From WLND01 sp040398845 (GTDB lineage: Bacteria > Actinomycetota > Actinomycetes > S36-B12): 64,000 nucleotides of DNA. A program made the position numbers and the translations under genes. The first letter of the stretch is position 1. Every line of letters starts with the position of its first letter. Positions 50,804 through 58,970 of this stretch are shown piece after piece. The stretch is from contig JBBATH010000010.1 of the NCBI GenBank assembly GCA_040398845.1, positions 1 to 64,000 of the forward strand, written 5' to 3'. The notes beneath the pieces are model-generated. The model saw nothing but the letters and a program-made list of their open reading frames with translations. It had not been told where the DNA came from and did no database searches.

Positions 50804-52663
50804 GTGGAACTTAGAAAAGACCTTCGTAATGTCGCCATCATCGCTCACGTCGACCACGGCAAGACCACCTTGGTCGATGCCATGCTCTGGCAGTCGGGTG
50901 CCTTCCGCGAGAACCAGGATGTCAATGACCGCGTCATGGACTCCATGGACCTCGAGCGAGAGAAGGGCATCACGATTCTTGCCAAGAACACCTCGGTCCA
51001 CTACACCGGTGATGGAGCCCCCGAAGGGGGCGTGACCTTCAACATCATCGACACCCCGGGGCACGCTGACTTCGGCGGCGAGGTTGAGCGTGGTCTCGAG
51101 ATGGTCGACGGTGTGGTCCTCCTCGTCGACGCGTCAGAGGGCCCGCTGCCTCAGACCCGCTTTGTGCTTCGCAAGGCCCTTCAGAAGAATCTGCCGGTCG
51201 TCCTGGTCATCAACAAGGTCGATCGCCCCGACTCCCGCATTGAGGCCGTCGTCGACGAGACCTACGAACTCTTCCTTGACCTTGACGCCACGGAGAAGCA
51301 GATCGACTTCCCGATCGTCTATACGAGCGCGAAGGCCGGCCGTGCCTCGCTCACGCGAACCGCCGATGGCGGAATGCCGGAGGAGGAGAACCTCGAGCCC
51401 CTCTTCAAGACCCTCCTCGAGACGGTGCCGGCACCCCAGTACGACCCGGAGAAGCCCCTTCAGGCGCATGTGACGAACCTCGATGCATCGCCCTACCTCG
51501 GACGCCTCGCGCTCTGCCGCGTCCACCAGGGCTACATCAAGAAGGGCCAGCAGGTCGCCTGGATGAAGATTGACGGCACCGTCGAGCGCGCGAAGGTCGT
51601 CGAACTGCTCATCACAAAGAACCTCACCCGCGTCCCTGCCGAAAGTGCCGGCCCGGGAGACATCATCGCCGTGGCCGGCATCCCCGGAATCACCATTGGC
51701 GAGACCCTCGCCGATATCGAGAACCCGGTCGCCCTGCCCGTCATCACCGTCGACGAACCGTCAATCTCGATGACGATCGGCATCAACACCGCACCGCTTG
51801 CAGGCAAGAGTGGCAAGAAGCTCACCGCGAGCATGGTCAAGCAGCGCCTCGAGCAGGAGCTCGTCGGCAACGTCTCGATCCGCATGAACAACACCGAGCG
51901 ACCCGACACCTGGGAGATTCAGGGCCGCGGCGAGTTGCAGCTTGCGATCCTCGTCGAGATGATGCGCCGCGAGGACTTCGAGCTCACCGTCGGCAAGCCC
52001 CAGGTCGTTACGAAGCTTGTCGACGGAAAGAAGCATGAGCCCATGGAGCGGCTCTCGGTCGATATCCCCGAGGACTACCTCGGGGTTGTCACTCAGCTCA
52101 TGGCGCTGCGCAAAGGACGCATGGAGCAAATGGTCAACCACGGCACCGGCTGGGTCAGGATGGACTACATCGTGCCGGCACGCGGCCTCATTGGCTTCCG
52201 CACTGAGTTCCTCACCGAGACGCGCGGCACCGGACTGCTCCACCACGTGTTCGATCGCTATGAGCCGTGGCACGGAGAGCTCCGGACTCGTCCAACGGGT
52301 TCGCTCGTGGCTGACCGAACCGGACCCACAACCGGTTTTGCACTTGCGAACCTGCAGGAGCGCGGCACCATGTTTGTTGGCCCGGGCACCGAGGTCTACG
52401 AGGGAATGATCGTCGGTGAGAACTCCCGTCAGGATGACATGGACGTCAACCCGACGAAGGAAAAGAAGCTCACGAACATGCGCCAGTCTTCGGGCGACAT
52501 CCTCGTGCCGCTCATCCCGCACAAGCAGCTCTCCCTCGAGCAGGCCCTCGAATTCTGCCGTGAGGACGAGTGCGTCGAGATCACCCCGTCGACCGTGCGT
52601 ATTCGCAAGGTCATCCTCGCCGGCGCTGAACGAGCGAGGGCGGGGCGCAGGCCCAAGGACTAG
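50804..52663 (+). CDS. typA: ribosome-associated GTPase TypA/BipA
   Basis: 619 residues, the usual length. G1 AHVDHGKTTLVDAML (about 14), G2 EKGITILAKNTS, G3 DTPGHADFGGEVERG (about 83), G4 INKVDRPDSR (about 137). Downstream are domain II, the EF-G-like domains III/V (GELQLAILVEMMRREDFELT) and the TypA-specific C-terminal domain (NTGWVRMDYIVPARGLIGFR-type block and PLIPHKQLSLEQALEFCRED). It is a translational GTPase that acts under stress and in ribosome assembly. The order typA - family-5 lipoprotein - mshB recalls Rv1165-Rv1170. Confidence 0.96.
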   Translation: MELRKDLRNVAIIAHVDHGKTTLVDAMLWQSGAFRENQDVNDRVMDSMDLEREKGITILAKNTSVHYTGDGAPEGGVTFNIIDTPGHADFGGEVERGLEMVDGVVLLVDASEGPLPQTRFVLRKALQKNLPVVLVINKVDRPDSRIEAVVDETYELFLDLDATEKQIDFPIVYTSAKAGRASLTRTADGGMPEEENLEPLFKTLLETVPAPQYDPEKPLQAHVTNLDASPYLGRLALCRVHQGYIKKGQQVAWMKIDGTVERAKVVELLITKNLTRVPAESAGPGDIIAVAGIPGITIGETLADIENPVALPVITVDEPSISMTIGINTAPLAGKSGKKLTASMVKQRLEQELVGNVSIRMNNTERPDTWEIQGRGELQLAILVEMMRREDFELTVGKPQVVTKLVDGKKHEPMERLSVDIPEDYLGVVTQLMALRKGRMEQMVNHGTGWVRMDYIVPARGLIGFRTEFLTETRGTGLLHHVFDRYEPWHGELRTRPTGSLVADRTGPTTGFALANLQERGTMFVGPGTEVYEGMIVGENSRQDDMDVNPTKEKKLTNMRQSSGDILVPLIPHKQLSLEQALEFCREDECVEITPSTVRIRKVILAGAERARAGRRPKD

Positions 52664-52798
52664 GCAGGTGGCTTCCCAAGAGCGGGTAACGGACAGGCAA
52701 CGATTTCTCGTTGGCCATGAGCAAATGTCTACCGTCGGGTAACCTGTCGCAGATTGAGGCTCCTTGGCGGGCATCGTGTTGATCCTTCGAGGAGGAAT

Positions 52799-53776
52799 AT
52801 GTCCCTGACCATCGCAGCGGCGCCCACGGGCGCGGCTGACACGGTGGTCGGGCGCAGTCTTCGGCAGATCGTCTGGGCGCGCGTCCGTCGCGACCGGGTC
52901 GCGATGGTGTGCCTCGTCATCCTCATCGGCCTGTACTTGATAGCCATCATGGCGCCGGTGATCTGCGCGGTTATCGGCGTTGACCCCTACTCCTTCGACA
53001 GTGCCTCGATCAGCGACCTCGGAGGCGGACCGGTCGGCCCATGGGGCGGAATCAGCCTCGATCACCCGCTCGGGGTTGAGTGGGGGACCGGTCGCGACAT
53101 CTTCGCCCAGCTCCTCTTCGGCCTGCGTATCTCGCTCCTCATCGCGACGAGCGCGACGATCATTACCGTCGTCATCGGCACCGTTGTTGGCATCGTTTCA
53201 GGCTACTCAGGAGGGAAGACCGATGCCGTCTTCGGACGCATCATGGATCTCACGCTCGCCTTCCCCTTCCTCCTTATCATCCTCGCGCTCTCCGGGGTCA
53301 TGACCCAGCGCTTGACGTCACTTGGCGTTCCGGAGGGCAACCCGTCGCGGATCCTCTACATGATCCTCGTGCTCAGCGTCTTCGGCTGGCCGTACCTCGC
53401 GCGCATTGTCAGGGGCCAGGTCTTCAGCCTGCGGGAACGAGAGTTCGTCGAGGCTGCCGTCGCGATGGGGGCGAGCAAGTCACGGATCCTCTTTGTCGAG
53501 ATCCTTCCGAATCTGTGGGCGCCGATTCTCGTTTACGCCACGCTCACCCTCCCCACGTACATCGGCACGGAGGCGGCGCTGTCGTTCCTCGGGATCGGAG
53601 TGCTTCCGCCTGACACGTCGTTCGGTGCGATGCTCGCGAGCTCCGTCAGCTACTTCAGCGTCGTGCCGTCGTACCTCTTTATTCCGGGTGTGTTGCTCGT
53701 TACGCTCGTTGTCACCTTTAACCTCGTCGGCGACGCCGTCCGTGATGCCCTCGATCCGCGGGCTGGTCGTCGATGA
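52799..53776 (+). CDS. dppC: dipeptide/oligopeptide ABC importer permease, DppC type
   Basis: 325 residues with six transmembrane helices, an N-terminal OppC_N segment (VRRDRVAMVCLVILIGLYLI) and the inner-membrane EAA loop EREFVEAAVAMGASKSRILF followed by VEILPNLWAPILVYATLTLP. GAGGAGGA lies 5 nt before the ATG at 52799; the longer frame is not conserved. It is unusual in being the first gene of the operon, ahead of the binding protein (order C-A-B-D-F). TAACCT near 52739-52744 may be its -10 box. Confidence 0.9.
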   Translation: MSLTIAAAPTGAADTVVGRSLRQIVWARVRRDRVAMVCLVILIGLYLIAIMAPVICAVIGVDPYSFDSASISDLGGGPVGPWGGISLDHPLGVEWGTGRDIFAQLLFGLRISLLIATSATIITVVIGTVVGIVSGYSGGKTDAVFGRIMDLTLAFPFLLIILALSGVMTQRLTSLGVPEGNPSRILYMILVLSVFGWPYLARIVRGQVFSLREREFVEAAVAMGASKSRILFVEILPNLWAPILVYATLTLPTYIGTEAALSFLGIGVLPPDTSFGAMLASSVSYFSVVPSYLFIPGVLLVTLVVTFNLVGDAVRDALDPRAGRR

Positions 53777-53876
53777 AGATCGAGTGGGAATGTGAGAATT
53801 CCAGCAGCTGGGGCACCTCGCCTCGGTCGTGCCGGTTGACATCGGGAGCCTCCCGGTGCCGTTGATAGGAGGAACA

Positions 53877-55628
53877 ATGGGGATTGCCAAAACTGGCTCC
53901 CGTATCGCCGTGCTCGGTGCAGTTGCTGCACTCGCGCTCGCGGCCTGCGGCGGGTCTTCGAGCAGTAGCAGTAGCAGCAGTGGTGGAGGCGGCGAGCCAC
54001 AGGCGGGCGGCACCCTTTATTACCTCACCAATGCGGAGCAGTTTGACCAGATCGACCCGCAGCGCATCTACACCGGTGAGGATCTCGCCTTCTTCAATGG
54101 CACGATCTACCGCACTTTGACCTCGTACAAGTTCTCGCCGGACGCAGCAGAGGGCACCTCGATCGTGCCTGACCTCGCGACTGATACCGGGACCGCGACA
54201 AATGACGGCAAGACGTGGACCTTCACCATCGTCGATGGCGCAACCTTCCAGGACGGCTCAGCGATAACCTGTGCCGATGTCGCATACGGGGTCTCTCGCA
54301 CGTTCGCGACCGACGTCATCACGGGCGGTCCGACCTACGCGATCTCCATGCTCGATATCCCGAGCGATGAGGACGGCTCCTCGTCCTACAAGGGCCCGTA
54401 CGTTGGTACCGGCCAGGAGCTCTTCGACAAGGCTGTGACCTGCTCGGCGGACAACAAGACGATCACGTTCAACCTGAACCGTCCCGTCCCCGACTTCAAC
54501 TACACGACGACCCTCACCGCGTTCTCACCCGTGCCCAAGGCTTCGGATACCGGCGAGAAGTATGGCGATGCTCCTGTCTCCTCCGGCCCGTACATGATTG
54601 AGTCGAATCAGAACGGCAAGGGCGGCAAGATGATCATGGTCCGCAACCCGAAGTGGGATCCGGCGAGTGACACCTACCGCAAGGCCTACCCGGACAGCTG
54701 GCAGGTGGATTACGGCCTCGACGTCAAGGTCATCGACCAGCGCATGATCGCGAGTTCCGGCAATGACCAGACGGCACTTGCAAACGGTGTCGAGCCTGAG
54801 CAGTTGGCTGTCATCTACAAGAGTCCGTCGGAGCCGCAAGCGGAGTACGCAGGCCGTGCGATCAGCGAGCTGGACCCGTATGTTCGCTACTTCGCGATCA
54901 ACACCAAGAAGGTCCCGAACCTGAAGATCCGTCAGGCAATCGCGGCAGCCCTCGACCGCGAGGCGCTCCGCAAGAACGCGGGCGGCGACTTCTCGGGTGA
55001 CTACGCCGATGGTGTCATCAAGCCCAACATGGGCGTCGACTACGCGCCGACCGGTATGTGGGACACCCTCCTCGGGCAGAAGATCCCGGACACGGGTGAC
55101 CCGGAGTACGCGAAGAAGCTCATCGCCGAGTCCGGCGAGCCAGCACCGTCGCTCACCTTCGACTACCCGCAATCGCCGACCGCCGACAAGGCTGCGGCAA
55201 TCGTGGTGGCGTCGCTCGGCAAGGCTGGCATCACGGTCACGCCGAACCCGATCGAGCCGGGGCAGTACTACGGCGTCGTCTTCGATCCTGAGAAGGCACA
55301 CGAGATCATCAACGCGGGTTGGGGCCCTGACTGGCCCAACGCCTCGACGATCATCCCGGAGCTGTTCACGCCCAATGGTGGATTTAACCTCTCGCAGTAC
55401 GACAACGCCGAGTACAACGCGGCGTCGGATGCAGCAAAGATTGAGCCGGATCGTGCGAAGCAGGCCAAGATGTGGCAGGACCTCAACACGAAGGCCATGG
55501 CCGAGGTGGCTGCGGTCCCGACCCGTTTCGGTCGCGAGCAGCGCATCACCGGTACGAAGATCGGCCCGGTCTACCTGTGGCCGGCATACGGATCATGGCC
55601 CTACGGGGACATGTACGCCGTCAAGTAG
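53877..55628 (+). CDS. dppA: family 5 extracellular solute-binding lipoprotein
   Basis: 583 residues. A lipoprotein signal peptide (GSRIAVLGAVAALALAACGG, lipobox LAAC, Cys about 22) is followed by a run of nine Ser and four Gly as a flexible linker, then an SBP_bac_5 domain: GGTLYYLTNAEQFDQIDPQR, GKTWTFTIVDGATFQDGSAI with CADVAYGVSRTF, and YVRYFAINTKKVPNLKIRQA with IAAALDRE near 375. It binds peptides or similar solutes at the cell surface for the DppBCDF transporter. GGAGGAACA precedes the ATG at 53877. A strong hairpin follows the stop. Confidence 0.92.
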   Translation: MGIAKTGSRIAVLGAVAALALAACGGSSSSSSSSSGGGGEPQAGGTLYYLTNAEQFDQIDPQRIYTGEDLAFFNGTIYRTLTSYKFSPDAAEGTSIVPDLATDTGTATNDGKTWTFTIVDGATFQDGSAITCADVAYGVSRTFATDVITGGPTYAISMLDIPSDEDGSSSYKGPYVGTGQELFDKAVTCSADNKTITFNLNRPVPDFNYTTTLTAFSPVPKASDTGEKYGDAPVSSGPYMIESNQNGKGGKMIMVRNPKWDPASDTYRKAYPDSWQVDYGLDVKVIDQRMIASSGNDQTALANGVEPEQLAVIYKSPSEPQAEYAGRAISELDPYVRYFAINTKKVPNLKIRQAIAAALDREALRKNAGGDFSGDYADGVIKPNMGVDYAPTGMWDTLLGQKIPDTGDPEYAKKLIAESGEPAPSLTFDYPQSPTADKAAAIVVASLGKAGITVTPNPIEPGQYYGVVFDPEKAHEIINAGWGPDWPNASTIIPELFTPNGGFNLSQYDNAEYNAASDAAKIEPDRAKQAKMWQDLNTKAMAEVAAVPTRFGREQRITGTKIGPVYLWPAYGSWPYGDMYAVK

Positions 55629-55638
55629 AGCACTATTC

Positions 55639-55674
55639 GCTGTGGGGCAGATGGTTCGCCATCTGCCCCACAGC
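55639..55674 (+). terminator. 16-bp intra-operon hairpin with TTCG loop
   Basis: GCTGTGGGGCAGATGG-TTCG-CCATCTGCCCCACAGC is a perfect 16-bp stem between the binding-protein gene and dppB. No U-run follows, so it probably acts as an mRNA-stabilising or partial-termination element that keeps the binding protein in excess, as in other importer operons. Confidence 0.75.
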
Positions 55675-55747
55675 ACGCTCGCACCTCGAGGGGTGACCGA
55701 CTCATCGACAGCCCGCTGACGAGCGCGAAAGGGGAGTGATCGAACCG

Positions 55748-56740
55748 GTGAGCGCCTATGTCATCCGTCGCGTGCTCAGCATGATCCTGCTCCTCGTTCT
55801 CCTATCGCTCGTCGTCTTCATCCTGTTTAGCCTTCTCCCGGCTGACCCAGCCCGGCTCACCTGTGGCAAGTCATGCACCCCCGAGATCATCGAGGCGAAC
55901 CGGCATCGACTCGGGCTCGACATGCCAGTCCTTGCTCAGTACTGGGAGTTCGTGAAGGGGATCTTCGTCGGTCGCACCTACGCCGCGAACTCACCGGACC
56001 CGATCCAATGCAGTGCGCCATGCCTCGGATACTCCTTCAAGCGCGGCGAAGAAGTGTTCGTCCTCATCAAGGACCGACTGCCGGCAACGATCTGGCTCGC
56101 CTTCGGAGCATTTGTCCTGTGGCTCGCTGCGGGCATCTCGCTCGGCATCTACTCCGCCCTGCGACGGGGTCGCTGGCAGGACCGCAGTGTCATGGGCTTC
56201 GCGCTCGTCGGCTATTCGCTTCCGTCGTTTTTCATTGGCCTGGTCGCCATCTTCTTCATCATCATCCGATGGCAGTTACTGCCGTTCCCCTCCTACATCT
56301 CGCCCCTCGAGAACCCTGTGCAGTTCCTCCAGACGATGCTCCTCCCGTGGATCATCCTCGCGACCCTGTACGCGGCGTTCTACATGCGCCTCACGCGCAA
56401 CCAGATGCTCGAGGTCCTCGGCGATGACTACATTCGAACGGCACGAGCGAAGGGTCTGCCTGAGCGCGTCGTCATTCGCAAGCACGCGCTGCGTGCCGGG
56501 CTGACTCCCATCGTCACAGCGGCAGGGCTCGATCTCGCTGGCTTGCTCGGCGGCGCCATCATCACCGAGAGCATCTTCAGCCTTCCCGGTATCGGTAGCC
56601 TCGCCGTGAACTCGGTCAATGATGCAGACCTTCCGCTTATTGTCGGCATCACCCTCGTTGCAGCGACATTCATTATCTTCGCCAACCTCATCGTCGATCT
56701 GCTCTACGCCGTGATCGACCCCAGAGTGAGGCTGTCATGA
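55748..56740 (+). CDS. dppB: dipeptide/oligopeptide ABC importer permease, DppB type
   Basis: 330 residues. Helix 1 YVIRRVLSMILLLVLLSLVV and the conserved SLLPADPARL, a loop with four Cys (LTCGKSCTP, IQCSAPC) that is unusual for the family, and the EAA motif DDYIRTARAKGLPERVVIRK with ALRAGLTPIVTAAGL. GTG 55748 has GGGGAG about 11 nt upstream; the GTG at 55736 is the alternative (adding MIEP). The stop overlaps the ATG of the next gene (ATGA). Confidence 0.9.
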   Translation: MSAYVIRRVLSMILLLVLLSLVVFILFSLLPADPARLTCGKSCTPEIIEANRHRLGLDMPVLAQYWEFVKGIFVGRTYAANSPDPIQCSAPCLGYSFKRGEEVFVLIKDRLPATIWLAFGAFVLWLAAGISLGIYSALRRGRWQDRSVMGFALVGYSLPSFFIGLVAIFFIIIRWQLLPFPSYISPLENPVQFLQTMLLPWIILATLYAAFYMRLTRNQMLEVLGDDYIRTARAKGLPERVVIRKHALRAGLTPIVTAAGLDLAGLLGGAIITESIFSLPGIGSLAVNSVNDADLPLIVGITLVAATFIIFANLIVDLLYAVIDPRVRLS

Positions 56741-57783
56741 CGAATGCATCCGCGCCCTTTCTGTCAGTGCAGGACCTCACGGTCACCTTCCCGACCGAGG
56801 ATGGCAGCGTGCAGGCGGTCGACGGTGTCTCGTTCTCGGTCGAACGGGGCAAGACCCTCGCGATCGTCGGCGAATCTGGGTCCGGCAAGAGCGTGACAGC
56901 CCAGGCGATCATGGGCCTCCTTGATCGGCGACTGAGCTCGGTCAGCGGCCACGCCTGGCTCGATGGTCGCGACCTTGTCGCGATGGGTGACGACGAGGTG
57001 CGCCATGAGCGTGGCAGTCGAATGGCAATGATCTTCCAGGACCCGATGTCGAGCTTGCACCCGTTCTACCGGATCGGGGCGCAACTGTCTGAGGCCGTCC
57101 TCGTCCACCAGAAGGTGAGCAAGCAGGCGGCCCGCGAGCAGGCCCTTGAGATGCTCAACAGGGTCGGGATCCCTGATCCGAAGACCCGGATCGATAGTTA
57201 CCCGCACCAACTCTCCGGTGGCATGCGTCAACGCGTAATGATTGCCATGGCCCTCATCAATTCGCCCGCGCTCCTTATCGCTGATGAGCCCACGACCGCG
57301 CTCGATGTCACCGTCCAAGCACAGATCCTCGAGTTGATCGGGAACCTGCAGCAGGAGTACGACACCGCCGTCATCATGATCACGCACGATCTCGGAATCG
57401 TTGCCGACATCGCGGATCAGGTGGCGGTCATGTACGGGGGGCGGATCGTCGAAGCTGCCGCGGTCGACGACATCTTCTATCGCCCACAGATGCCCTACAC
57501 ATTGGGCCTGCTGGCGTCCGTGCCACGGCTTGATCAGGTGCGCGTCGAGCGACTCGACCCGATCCCCGGCAATCCCCCCTCACCCATCTCACTTCCGCCC
57601 GGCTGCGTCTTCCAGCCACGTTGCGCCTACAGCGATCGCGTCGCCGATCATGCGTGCGAGGGGATTCGGCCAGAACTCATCGACATCGGAGGGGGGCACG
57701 CCGTGCGGTGCCATCTTGACGGTGACGTGCGTCAGGCGATCGCCACCGACGTCCTTGACGCCCTCGCGGGGAGCGGAACATGA
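56737..57783 (+). CDS. dppD: dipeptide/oligopeptide ABC importer ATPase, DppD type
   Basis: 348 residues. Walker A VGESGSGKSVTAQAIMG (about 45), Q-loop IFQDPMSSLHPFYRIG (about 97), signature LSGGMRQRVMIAMAL (about 158), Walker B LLIADEPTTALDV (about 178), H-loop ITHDLGIVADIADQV. The C-terminal oligopeptide/dipeptide domain with RLDPIPGNPPSPISLPPGC and Cys-containing FQPRCAYSDRVADHAC can hold the [4Fe-4S]-type cluster known in this family. ATGA overlaps on both sides. Confidence 0.94.
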   Translation: MTNASAPFLSVQDLTVTFPTEDGSVQAVDGVSFSVERGKTLAIVGESGSGKSVTAQAIMGLLDRRLSSVSGHAWLDGRDLVAMGDDEVRHERGSRMAMIFQDPMSSLHPFYRIGAQLSEAVLVHQKVSKQAAREQALEMLNRVGIPDPKTRIDSYPHQLSGGMRQRVMIAMALINSPALLIADEPTTALDVTVQAQILELIGNLQQEYDTAVIMITHDLGIVADIADQVAVMYGGRIVEAAAVDDIFYRPQMPYTLGLLASVPRLDQVRVERLDPIPGNPPSPISLPPGCVFQPRCAYSDRVADHACEGIRPELIDIGGGHAVRCHLDGDVRQAIATDVLDALAGSGT

Positions 57784-58949
57784 CTGACACCCCAGAAATG
57801 GACGATTCAGTGCTGCGGGTCACCGACCTTCGCACCCATTTTCCCGTGCGCTCGCGCGGGGTCTTTCCTAAGACGATTGGCCAGGTGAAGGCGGTCGACG
57901 GCGTGAGCCTGTCGGTGGCCCCCGGTGAGACCCTCGGCCTCGTTGGCGAGAGCGGCTGCGGCAAGTCGACGACTGGGCGGACAGTGCTCCGGCTCATCGC
58001 CCCGACGAGTGGCACGATTGAACTCGACGGAACCGACATCACGACCATGTCAGCAAAGCAACTCGTTCCCCTGCGCCGCAAAGCCCAGATGATCTTCCAA
58101 GATCCGTACAATGCGCTCAATCCCCGTCATACCGTCGGCACCATTATCGGGGCACCATTCGAGGTGCAGTCGGTATCTCCGCCAGGCGGGGTTCGGTTGG
58201 CCGTGCAGGAGCTCATGGAGCGGGTGGGGTTGAACCCCGAGCATTACAACCGTTACGCGAGCGAGTTCTCAGGGGGCCAGCGGCAGCGCATCGGAATTGC
58301 CCGCGCGGTTGCCCTCCGGCCGAAGATCATCGTCTGCGATGAGCCTGTTTCGGCGCTCGATGTCTCGATCCAGGCCCAGATCATGAACCTCCTCAAGGAT
58401 CTCCAAGATGACTTCGGGGTGGCCTATCTCTTCGTGGCGCACGACCTGTCAGTCGTGCGGCAGATCTCTCACCGAGTGGCAGTCATGTACCTTGGGCACA
58501 TCGTCGAGCTTGCGCCTCGCGACAGCCTCTACTCGCAGCCGCTGCACCCCTACACCCATGCGCTGCTCTCCGCGGTTCCGCTGCCTGACCCGCGCGCGCA
58601 GGCCAACCGTGAGCAGATCAGGCTCAGCGGTGATCTGCCGAGCCCGATCAATCCGCCGAGCGGCTGCGTGTTCCATACCCGGTGCTTTCGTGCCGAGGAT
58701 CGGTGCCGGGTCGAGGTTCCCGAGCTGCGCGAACTCCTTCCTGGCCATACGGTCACGTGCCACTTCCCGATGTTTGATCAACAGGTGGGCACCGTTATCC
58801 GTGGACCCCAAAGTGCGGCCACGGAACGAGTTGCTCCAAAGGCTCGTCCCCCGAGCGAGGTCATCGCAGATGTCGTCGAGTCAGGTGGGTTGGCGCGCGC
58901 GACGGGGGTCGACTACGTGACAGGACCTGATGCGACGGCGCCGAAATAG
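57780..58949 (+). CDS. dppF: dipeptide/oligopeptide ABC importer ATPase, DppF type
   Basis: 389 residues. Walker A VGESGCGKSTTGRTVLR (about 58), IFQDPYNALNPRHTVG (about 104), signature FSGGQRQRIGIARAV (about 162), Walker B IIVCDEPVSALDVS (about 182), H-loop VAHDLSVVRQISHRV, and the C-terminal GDLPSPINPPSGCVFHTRCF. About 50 residues after TCHFPMFDQQ form an extra tail (APKARPPSEVIADVVESGG). It pairs with DppD. Confidence 0.94.
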   Translation: MTDTPEMDDSVLRVTDLRTHFPVRSRGVFPKTIGQVKAVDGVSLSVAPGETLGLVGESGCGKSTTGRTVLRLIAPTSGTIELDGTDITTMSAKQLVPLRRKAQMIFQDPYNALNPRHTVGTIIGAPFEVQSVSPPGGVRLAVQELMERVGLNPEHYNRYASEFSGGQRQRIGIARAVALRPKIIVCDEPVSALDVSIQAQIMNLLKDLQDDFGVAYLFVAHDLSVVRQISHRVAVMYLGHIVELAPRDSLYSQPLHPYTHALLSAVPLPDPRAQANREQIRLSGDLPSPINPPSGCVFHTRCFRAEDRCRVEVPELRELLPGHTVTCHFPMFDQQVGTVIRGPQSAATERVAPKARPPSEVIADVVESGGLARATGVDYVTGPDATAPK

Positions 58950-58970
58950 CGATCCGGCACACTGAGGCTC

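Noticed and set aside
51761..53065. Minus-strand ORF of 434 codons across typA and dppC
   Set aside because: It lies antisense to two well-recognised genes and has the Arg/Asp/His-rich composition of a shadow frame.
53946..53995. Ser-codon microsatellite (agc/tcg repeats) looking like a tandem repeat
   Set aside because: It encodes the Ser/Gly linker after the lipobox, a common feature of actinobacterial lipoproteins.
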